Positions 52,231-58,370 of a stretch of 58,370 nt of DNA are shown one piece after another. The stretch is from an uncultured Clostridia bacterium. GTDB lineage: Bacteria > Bacillota > Clostridia > Christensenellales > Borkfalkiaceae. The position numbers and the translations under genes are program-made. The notes beneath the pieces were generated by a model, which saw only the letters and a program-made list of their open reading frames with translations, was not told where the DNA came from and did not search any database. Location: NCBI GenBank assembly GCA_947624805.1, contig CANQLW010000004.1, forward strand, positions 1 to 58,370, written 5' to 3'. Each line of letters starts with the position of its first letter. The first letter of the stretch is position 1.

Positions 52231-53021
52231 CGGACAAAGAAGAGGAGGGGCGCGAGCTCTCTCCGCGTGAACAAAAAGAAGAGGCGAAGCGGCTGAAAAA
52301 AGAGGAAAAACGGTGCAAAAAGCGGGAAAAGATCCTGAAAAACCGCAAATTGCTCGTTCCCGCCAATAAAAAGGGGAAGCATATCATGCACCTTATGAAC
52401 TTTTTCCGCTTCCTCTTTTGTCCCATCCATTTTCTGGTCTATCCATATAAACTTTACGGGCACAAGAAGGTCGGCACGGGTCCCTGTATTTATATGGGCA
52501 ACCATTACTGCCTCTGGGACGTCTTCTATCCCGCCCGTACGACGAACGAGGGGATCCACTTCCTCATGAAGGAGTCGCTTCTCTATGTTCCCGTTCTCGG
52601 GTATTGGGCGGGAAAGATCGGCGCGATTCCCGCGATGCGGGACGGATCGGACGTCCGTACCCTTATGGACTCCATGAAAGTCCTGAAAAACGGCGAAAAG
52701 ATCTCGCTTTTCCCCGAGGGGACCCGCAACAGGGTCTCGGACGAGGAATTTCTTCCCTTCCACGGCGGCGCGGCGCTCATGGCGATCAAGACGCAGACGC
52801 CCGTCATTCCCTTTGTCATCTGTAACAGGCCGAAAGTCTTCCATGTGACCCACGTAGTATTCGGCGAGCCCATGGAACTGAGCGAATACTACGGAAAACG
52901 CATGAGCGCGGAGGATTATGCCGCCGCCGACGAGATCCTCAAAAACAGGCTCTACGAGCTCAGGGCGGAGCATCGCGCCTATCTTGCCGCCAAGAAAAAG
53001 AAGGGTAAGAAGGAGGGCTGA
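52227..53021 (+). CDS. plsC: 1-acyl-sn-glycerol-3-phosphate acyltransferase
   Basis: 264 residues. Acyltransferase box I NHYCLWD (HX4D), FPEGTRNRVSDE (box III) and a C-terminal VIPFVICNRPKVF segment. A highly charged N-terminal 50 residues (Lys/Glu-rich) precede the membrane-associated segment. Makes phosphatidic acid. Coupled to the fusion gene upstream and to ispH downstream (TGATG overlap). Confidence 0.93.
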   Translation: MTDKEEEGRELSPREQKEEAKRLKKEEKRCKKREKILKNRKLLVPANKKGKHIMHLMNFFRFLFCPIHFLVYPYKLYGHKKVGTGPCIYMGNHYCLWDVFYPARTTNEGIHFLMKESLLYVPVLGYWAGKIGAIPAMRDGSDVRTLMDSMKVLKNGEKISLFPEGTRNRVSDEEFLPFHGGAALMAIKTQTPVIPFVICNRPKVFHVTHVVFGEPMELSEYYGKRMSAEDYAAADEILKNRLYELRAEHRAYLAAKKKKGKKEG

Positions 53022-55375
53022 TGGAGGTCTTCGTCGCCAAAAGCTGTGGGTTCTGCGAGGGTGTGCGGCGCGCCGTCGATACCGCCTTTTCCGTTCCGCC
53101 CGAAAATACATATGTGCTCGGCGAACTCATCCATAACGAGGACGTCGTCGCCCGCCTCACGGCACGGGGGATCCCGACGGTGGAAGCTCTTTCCGAGGTC
53201 CCGGACGGAGCGACGCTCCTCATCCGTTCGCACGGCGTCGGAAGGGATGTTTACGACGAATGCAAACGGCGGGACATCCGCGTCGTGGATTGCACCTGCC
53301 CCTTTGTCCGAAGAACGCAGAACATCGTTCTCGACGCCGGAAGGGCGGGGAAGACGGTCGCGATCGCGGGGCATCCCGAACATCCCGAGGTGAAAGGGCT
53401 CATCGGCTGGTGCCCTTCTGAGGCGTATGTCTTCTCCTCCGAGGAGGACGATTTTTCGGTTTTGAGGGGGAAAGAGGTGGTTTTGGTGTCCCAAACTACC
53501 TTTTCGGAGCAAAAATTTTCGAAAATTGAAAAAAATCTTCCAAATGTATGCCCCAAAACAGTTGAGATTTTTAAGACAATTTGTTATACTACTGTCTGTA
53601 GACAAAAAGAGGCGGAGATTTTGTCCCGCTGTTGCGACGCCGTTCTGGTCATCGGCGGGGCGAACAGCAGTAATACCGCCAAACTTTGCGAAATCGCATC
53701 GGCAGGATGCGGGCGGGTGATCCGCCTTGTTGACCCCGATGATTTCGAATATGAAAAAATTAAATTTTTGAAAAGAGTCGGTGTGATAGCGGGGGCGAGC
53801 ACTCCCGATTGGCAGACTCAGGAGGTTCTCTTCAAAATGACAGAAAACAACGCGGAAGTACATGAGACGGCTGTTGCCGCCGAGGAAGAGGCGCCCGTGA
53901 CCGAGGTCACGACGCCCGAGACGCCTGTCGCGGAAGCGGCGGCAGTGGAAGCAGCTCCCGCAACCGAGGAGCCCGCTCCGTCGGAGGAAGTTGTTCCCGC
54001 CGAGGAAAGCGCAGAGCCCGCGCCCGCAGCGGAGGAATCTGCTCCCGCAGCAGAGGAACCTGCTCCCGTTGCAGAAGCGCCCGAGGCGCCCGCCGAAAAG
54101 AAAGTGACCCTGATGGAGAAGGCGGTCGAGGATTTCGGCAGAAACGAGCGTTACAGAAAGGGTCAGATCATTTCTGCAAACATCGTCTCCGCAACGGATG
54201 AAGGTGTCTATGTCTCCGCATCCGGGAAGCTCGAGATCCTTCTCGCAAAGGAAGAGCTCGATTGCGAGTCGTACAGCCGCGAAGCATATGCAGCGCGTGT
54301 CGGCGAGGAGCTTCACGTGATGGTCGTCGAGGTCACGCCCAAGGTCAAACTTTCCGAGAAATCCGTCAAAAAGATCCGTGAAGAGGAAGCGCTTCTGAAG
54401 GAGATTGAAGAGGGGAAAGAGTTCAGCGTCGTCTGCACGGGCTGCAACAAGGGCGGCCTTACGGCGGAGCTCGGCAGCTATCCCGTCTTTGTCCCTGCCC
54501 GCGAGATCCGCTCCGGCTATGTGAGAGATCTCGAAAGATACAAGGGCAAGACGCTCAGGCTCAAAGTCCTCGAGATCAAGAAAGAGCGCAGAAAGGAGAT
54601 CATCGCTTCCCAGCGCGTGATTCTCGAAGCCGAGAGAGCACAGCGTGAGGCGGCGAAGGCGGAGAAGGAAGCCGCGTTCTTTGAATCCATCCACGTCGAC
54701 GACATCGTCGAGGGGAAGGTCGAGCGCGTGACGAACTTCGGTGCATTTGTGTCCGTCAACGGGTTCGATTGCCTTGCACACATCTCCGACCTCTCGTGGA
54801 CGGGTGTCAAGGAAGTGACCGATGTTCTCGAGATCGGCAAGCGCTATCAGTTCAAGGTGCTGAAAGTCGATCCCGAAAACAAGAAGGTTTCTATCGGATA
54901 TAAACAATTGCAGCCCCAGCCTTGGGAACTTGCAGCGGAGAAATATGCGGAGGGCGACGTCGTCCACGGCAAGGTCGTCCGTATCGTTCCCTTCGGCGCG
55001 TTCGTCGAACTCGAGAAGGGGATCGACGGTCTCGTACACGTCTCCCAGATCTCCCACGAGTGGCTTGAGAACCCCACTTCCGTTCTGTCGATCGGCGAGG
55101 AGATCGATGCGAAGATCATCGCGTTCAATCCCGCTGAGAGAAAGATCACGCTTTCCATCAAAGCGCTTACCCCTCGTCCCGAGTACGAACCCCGTCACGA
55201 GCGCGACGAGAATGCGCCTCAGGGCAACGGCAACCGCCGCCAGCGCAGAAACAACCGCAAGAACGGCGGTGAAGTCGAGGAGAGCGACGAGTTCAGAGAA
55301 TGGACGGAGGGCGGCTACGGCGGCGCTTCGATCGCAGACCTTCTCGGCGGCAACGACAACAAAGATGATAACTAA
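53021..55375 (+). CDS. ispH: Fusion of IspH (HMBPP reductase) and ribosomal protein S1-like domains
   Basis: 784 residues. Residues 1-275: IspH with Fe-S cysteines in GFCEGVRRAVD, DCTCPFV and TICYTT, plus GGANSSNT; final step of the MEP isoprenoid pathway. Residues about 285-375: Ala/Glu/Pro-rich linker. Residues about 380-735: four S1 (OB-fold) repeats, the last two best conserved (VERVTNFGAFVSV, VVRIVPFGAFVELEKGIDGLVHVSQ). A basic Arg/Asn patch and a GGYGGASIADLLGG tail end it. This fusion is known in Clostridia. A stretch around 53460-53620 inside the IspH part is unusually AT-rich. Confidence 0.95.
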   Translation: MEVFVAKSCGFCEGVRRAVDTAFSVPPENTYVLGELIHNEDVVARLTARGIPTVEALSEVPDGATLLIRSHGVGRDVYDECKRRDIRVVDCTCPFVRRTQNIVLDAGRAGKTVAIAGHPEHPEVKGLIGWCPSEAYVFSSEEDDFSVLRGKEVVLVSQTTFSEQKFSKIEKNLPNVCPKTVEIFKTICYTTVCRQKEAEILSRCCDAVLVIGGANSSNTAKLCEIASAGCGRVIRLVDPDDFEYEKIKFLKRVGVIAGASTPDWQTQEVLFKMTENNAEVHETAVAAEEEAPVTEVTTPETPVAEAAAVEAAPATEEPAPSEEVVPAEESAEPAPAAEESAPAAEEPAPVAEAPEAPAEKKVTLMEKAVEDFGRNERYRKGQIISANIVSATDEGVYVSASGKLEILLAKEELDCESYSREAYAARVGEELHVMVVEVTPKVKLSEKSVKKIREEEALLKEIEEGKEFSVVCTGCNKGGLTAELGSYPVFVPAREIRSGYVRDLERYKGKTLRLKVLEIKKERRKEIIASQRVILEAERAQREAAKAEKEAAFFESIHVDDIVEGKVERVTNFGAFVSVNGFDCLAHISDLSWTGVKEVTDVLEIGKRYQFKVLKVDPENKKVSIGYKQLQPQPWELAAEKYAEGDVVHGKVVRIVPFGAFVELEKGIDGLVHVSQISHEWLENPTSVLSIGEEIDAKIIAFNPAERKITLSIKALTPRPEYEPRHERDENAPQGNGNRRQRRNNRKNGGEVEESDEFREWTEGGYGGASIADLLGGNDNKDDN

Positions 55376-55390
55376 GTTTTGAAAAATTAC

Positions 55391-55419
55391 AAAAAATCCG
55401 CTTAACGGCGGGTTTTTTT
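55391..55419 (+). terminator. Intrinsic terminator of ispH-S1
   Basis: AAAATCCGC-TTAACG-GCGGGTTTT with a run of seven T. Confidence 0.8.
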
Positions 55420-55458
55420 GTTTATATAAGCATGGAACAAAAAAAGGAGCATTTCGAT

Positions 55459-57273
55459 ATGGAAAAAGAGGGTAAAATTCGCATTTCAAGCGAAAACATG
55501 ATGCCAATCATCAAAAAATGGCTGTATTCGGAGAAGGACATCTTTCTCCGCGAGATCGTTGCAAACGCCGCCGACGCGATCACGAAACATAAAAAACTCG
55601 TCGATCTCGGCGAAGCCGCGGCGGAGGAGCATTACAGGATCACCGTTACGACGGACGATAAGGCGGGAACGCTGACCGTCGAGGACAACGGGATCGGCAT
55701 GACGGAAGACGAAGTCGAGAAGTACATCACGCAGATTGCTTTCTCGGGCGCAGCCGATTTCGTCGACCGCTACGAAAAAGCGGGCGGAGAGGGCATCATC
55801 GGACATTTCGGCCTCGGCTTCTATTCCGCCTATATGGTTTCTGAGAACATCGAGATCTTTACAAAATCCTACCGCGAAGGCGCAGAGGGGGTCCACTGGG
55901 CGTCGGACGGTAACTCTACCTATACGATCGGCCCCTGCGAAAAGGAGACCCGCGGGACGAAGATCGTCATGCATATCGCAAAGGGTGAGGAAGAGTTTCT
56001 GCACGAGAGCACGATCCGCCGCCTTCTCGGGAAATATTGTTCCTTTATGCCCTATGAGATCTATCTGGATCCCAAGGGAGAGGACGATAAACCCGTCAAT
56101 ACGCCCGAGCCGCTCTATCTCAAACAGCCCAAGGACTGCACGGAGGAGGAATATAAGTCCTTCTATCGGGAGACCTTCTCGGATTTCAACGAGCCGCTGT
56201 TCTGGATCCACCTCAATATGGAATATCCGTTCCGCGTGAAGGGGATCCTCTATTTCCCCAAGGTCAAAAAACAGGTCGAGCTCGAGAGAGGGCAGGTCAA
56301 GCTGTATTGCAACCAAGTATATATCGCCGATAACATCAAAGAGGTCATCCCCGAGTTCTTGATGCTCCTGAATGGCGTCATCGACTGCCCCGATATCCCA
56401 CTCAACGTCTCACGTTCCTTCCTGCAAAATGATCGGCAGGTGCAGAAGATCGCGGCCCATATCACGAAGAAGGTCGCGGACAAGCTCTCCGAGCTGTACA
56501 GAAACGATCGTGAGAAATACGAGAATTGCTGGAACGATATTTCCACCTTCGTCAAGTTCGGGTGTGTCAAGGACGATGAGTTCTACAAAAAAGTCAAGGA
56601 CATCATCATCTATAAAAATCTCAACGGGGAATATCGCCCCTTGGAGAGCTTTTTCGGCGAGGAAGTCTCCGAGGAGGATGCAAAGAACGGAAAGGAACCG
56701 CAGGCCGTTTACTATGTGTCCGATCTGAGCAAACAGGCGCAGTATATCAGGATGTTCAAGGACGCGGGGCTCGACGCCATCGTCTGCGACACCTATATCG
56801 ATCCCCATTTTATCAGTTATATCGAGTATAAGAATCCCACGAAAGTACGTTTTCTCCGTATCGATGCAGATGTTGCAGGCGCGCTCAAGGAGGAGAGCGG
56901 CGAGGATCCCGAGATCGAATCGCTCTTCAAGGAGATCCTCGAGGGCAAGAGCGTGACGGTCAAAACGGAAAAGCTCAAGGACCGTACGGTCCCCGCGGTC
57001 GTCAATGTCTCCGAGTTCATGCGGAGAATGTCCGAGATGCACAGCTTCTATCAGATGGGAGATGCTCCCGAGGACTTGACGCTCATCGTCAATACCGCCT
57101 GCCCCGCCGTGGAGGCGCTCAAAGAGGCCGATGAGGAAGCACGCAGACTCGCCGCAATGCAGATCTGGTACCTCGCGCTCATGAATTATAAACCTTTGGG
57201 CTCCGAGGATGCGGAATCTTTCACAAAGGGGTATGCCGAGATCCTCGCGGCCTACTTAAAAAAAGTAAAATAA
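55459..57273 (+). CDS. htpG: Molecular chaperone HtpG (Hsp90)
   Basis: 604 residues. ATP-binding N-domain motifs EIVANAADAI, DNGIGMTEDE and GHFGLGFYSAYMV; middle-domain LNVSRSFLQNDRQVQKI with the catalytic-loop Arg; C-terminal dimerisation part to the end. I chose the ATG at 55459, preceded by AAAGGAG with 9-11 bases; an ATG at 55432 directly after the upstream terminator has no SD. Length is typical of HtpG. Confidence 0.95.
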   Translation: MEKEGKIRISSENMMPIIKKWLYSEKDIFLREIVANAADAITKHKKLVDLGEAAAEEHYRITVTTDDKAGTLTVEDNGIGMTEDEVEKYITQIAFSGAADFVDRYEKAGGEGIIGHFGLGFYSAYMVSENIEIFTKSYREGAEGVHWASDGNSTYTIGPCEKETRGTKIVMHIAKGEEEFLHESTIRRLLGKYCSFMPYEIYLDPKGEDDKPVNTPEPLYLKQPKDCTEEEYKSFYRETFSDFNEPLFWIHLNMEYPFRVKGILYFPKVKKQVELERGQVKLYCNQVYIADNIKEVIPEFLMLLNGVIDCPDIPLNVSRSFLQNDRQVQKIAAHITKKVADKLSELYRNDREKYENCWNDISTFVKFGCVKDDEFYKKVKDIIIYKNLNGEYRPLESFFGEEVSEEDAKNGKEPQAVYYVSDLSKQAQYIRMFKDAGLDAIVCDTYIDPHFISYIEYKNPTKVRFLRIDADVAGALKEESGEDPEIESLFKEILEGKSVTVKTEKLKDRTVPAVVNVSEFMRRMSEMHSFYQMGDAPEDLTLIVNTACPAVEALKEADEEARRLAAMQIWYLALMNYKPLGSEDAESFTKGYAEILAAYLKKVK

Positions 57274-57288
57274 ATTTTCAAGATTATA

Positions 57289-57317
57289 TTGACATCATCA
57301 TAGCGGAATGGTATAAT
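57289..57317 (+). promoter_or_regulatory. Promoter of the cold-shock gene
   Basis: TTGACA (57289-57294), 17 bases, TATAAT (57312-57317), leaving a leader of roughly 50 bases before the GTG start. Confidence 0.9.
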
Positions 57318-57376
57318 AATAAATGGTGCGGGCAGTTTGCGACATACGTTTTTCCGCGCCAATAGGAGGTAACAAA

Positions 57377-57586
57377 GTGAACGGAACTGTAAAATGGTTC
57401 AACGACGGTAAGGGCTACGGATTTATATCCAACGATGAAGGGGGAGACGACATCTTTGTGCACTTCTCTGCGATTCAAATGGAAGGCTTCCATACGCTGA
57501 AAGAGGGGCAGAAAGTGACTTTTGATACAGAGCCCGATCCCAAAGACAGCGGCAAGCTTCGTGCCGTGAACGTGGTTCCCCTGTAA
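57377..57586 (+). CDS. Cold-shock protein (CspA family)
   Basis: 69 residues from a GTG behind AGGAGGT. RNA-binding motifs [15 protein letters not shown] and DIFVHFSAI define the cold-shock OB fold; the C-terminus [11 protein letters not shown] is standard. Acts as an RNA chaperone in the cytoplasm. An upstream TTG/ATG would add residues not found in the family. Confidence 0.97.
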   Translation: MNGTVKWFNDGKGYGFISNDEGGDDIFVHFSAIQMEGFHTLKEGQKVTFDTEPDPKDSGKLRAVNVVPL

Positions 57587-57603
57587 CGGGAAAACAACTT
57601 CGG

Positions 57604-57632
57604 AAAAAAAGACGCGCTTCGGCGCGTTTTTT
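57604..57632 (+). terminator. Intrinsic terminator of the cold-shock gene
   Basis: GACGCGC-TTCG-GCGCGTTTTTT preceded by an A-run. Confidence 0.88.
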
Positions 57633-57697
57633 CGTTTGTGCTTTCCAGAATAGCATTCGGGTGTTCGAAAGACCGCGTTCTGCGCATACTGTAATGT

Positions 57698-58222
57698 ATG
57701 AAGAAGGTACGGATCGCAGCGCTCACTCTTTCGGGACTGGCGATCGCATTTGTCTGTTGCAGGCTCGTCCTCCTGTCGTGTTTTCCGAGGCCGTATCTGA
57801 AGGCAGTCGAGCGCAGCGGGGTGGCGCAGTCTCTCGTCTACGCCGTGATCCGCGCGGAGAGCGGCTATCGGGAAGACGCGGTGAGCAGGGTCGGAGCGGT
57901 CGGGCTCATGCAGGTGAGGCCCTCGACGGCGGAGTTTATCTGCGGGCGGGAGGGGATCATGTTCGAAAACGACAGACTGCTTGAGGGGGATTATAATATT
58001 GCGATCGGGACGCGGTATCTTCTATATCTCTTTGCGAGATTCGAAAACGAGGACACCGCCCTTGCCGCCTATAATGCAGGGGAGGGGACGGTACGCACAT
58101 GGCTTGAGGATGAGAGGTTCTCGTCGGACGGGATCTCATTGAAGGTCATCCCATATGAAGAGACGGCGGGGTATGTAAAAAAAATCCGAAAATTTAAGAA
58201 AATCTATGAAATTCTATATTGA
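57698..58222 (+). CDS. Lytic transglycosylase (SLT domain)
   Basis: 174 residues: one N-terminal membrane helix (about residues 7-27), then a compact SLT domain with the catalytic Glu in VIRAESGYREDAVS, GAVGLMQVRPSTAEF and the AYNAGEG motif. Cleaves peptidoglycan between MurNAc and GlcNAc, outside the membrane. No strong SD is visible before the ATG (CTGTAATGT context), but the N-terminal helix fits this start. Confidence 0.92.
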   Translation: MKKVRIAALTLSGLAIAFVCCRLVLLSCFPRPYLKAVERSGVAQSLVYAVIRAESGYREDAVSRVGAVGLMQVRPSTAEFICGREGIMFENDRLLEGDYNIAIGTRYLLYLFARFENEDTALAAYNAGEGTVRTWLEDERFSSDGISLKVIPYEETAGYVKKIRKFKKIYEILY

Positions 58223-58228
58223 TATCAG

Positions 58229-58257
58229 TTGACATTTGGAGCGGAATGCGCTAAAAT
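58229..58257 (+). promoter_or_regulatory. Promoter of tRNA-Leu
   Basis: TTGACA (58229-58234), 17 bases, TAAAAT (58252-58257). Confidence 0.85.
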
Positions 58258-58293
58258 AATAAAGCTGTCGGGCGATGACAGCACAATATCAAA

Positions 58294-58370
58294 GCGGTCG
58301 TGGCGGAATTGGCAGACGCGCAAGACTAAGGATCTTGTGGGATGACCGTGCAGGTTCAACTCCTGTCGAC
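58294..58370 (+). tRNA. tRNA-Leu (anticodon AAG), truncated by the window end
   Basis: Starts GCGGTCG, D-arm TGGCGGAATTGGCAGACGC, anticodon stem CAAGA / TCTTG around loop CTAAGGA (anticodon AAG), a long variable arm (TGGGATGACCG) as expected for a class II tRNA, and a T-arm with GGTTCAACTCC. The acceptor 3' strand and CCA lie just past the edge. Confidence 0.9.

Noticed and set aside
53586..53606. TATACTACTGTCTGTAGAC as another copy of the dispersed palindrome
   Set aside because: It encodes the conserved IspH segment TICYTT..RQ, and lacks the GTC-A-GAC centre.
53021..55375. IspH-S1 junction as an assembly error
   Set aside because: The reading frame is continuous through a long linker, and the same fusion is known from many Clostridia.
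56711..56730. TTTACTATGTGTCCGATC in htpG as a motif copy
   Set aside because: Only the left half matches, and the residues YYVSDLS are expected from the Hsp90 family.

Overview
The window is a stretch of chromosome from a low-copy, single-membrane bacterium of the Bacillota (Firmicutes), most likely class Clostridia. The taxonomic guess rests on the IspH-ribosomal protein S1 fusion, the gene order FAD-oxidoreductase/cmk/plsC/ispH-S1, the Na+-pumping decarboxylase operon, DivIB/FtsA/FtsZ-type division genes, perfect TTGACA-N17-TATAAT promoters and AGGAGG-type ribosome binding sites. Base composition is moderately GC-rich by eye, with AT-rich promoters. Uncultured gut Clostridia (Christensenellales-like) are a reasonable guess, not a demonstration. 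MurE carries the DNPR motif, so the peptidoglycan is probably meso-DAP type.

Layout. 1-2277: end of mutL, miaA and a PLP lyase-like gene, overlapping in one operon; upp converges on it through a shared terminator. 3154-8358: an uncharacterised six-gene operon (SPFH protein, two unknown membrane proteins, NatA/NatB-like ABC exporter, ribbon-helix-helix protein) behind a perfect promoter with a doubled palindrome. 8501-13737 (minus): HTH-cupin regulator followed by potABCD. 14020-14286: rpsT. 14422-15210: murI. 15342-26339: division and cell-wall cluster mraZ-rsmH-ftsL-pbp-murE-mraY-murD-ftsW-murA-ftsQ, without murF, murG or murC; then ftsA-ftsZ from its own promoter. 28960-30885 (minus): groES-groEL. 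31048-34928: dCMP deaminase, cyclophilin, purB, galE and a small conserved protein.

35003-35350 holds tRNA-Trp followed by two tandem 120-bp units that carry copies of the tRNA 3' end at one edge and an inverted copy of its T-arm at the other. Behind it, 35464-43450 looks like an accessory redox/detoxification island: an acetyltransferase, two FMN reductase-like proteins, two flavodoxins (one fused to a surface LRR lipoprotein), a hydrolase, a MarR regulator with a long palindromic operator, CMD-cupin and ABM proteins, a decayed amidohydrolase, and an Fe-S aldo/keto reductase. 43560 onward returns to core functions: rnhA, a VTT membrane protein, a five-gene biotin-dependent Na+ decarboxylase/transcarboxylase operon, an aminoacetone oxidase-type flavoprotein, a chorismate mutase-cytidylate kinase fusion, plsC, ispH-S1, htpG, a cold-shock gene, a lytic transglycosylase and the start of tRNA-Leu.

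The most unusual signals are a dispersed palindromic motif (GTACTATGTCAGACATAAT and relatives, five copies, three of them read in the same frame inside or at the start of genes), the tRNA-derived tandem units, an apparent AUC start codon for the division transpeptidase, promoters so close to three genes that they imply leaderless mRNAs, and several gene fusions.
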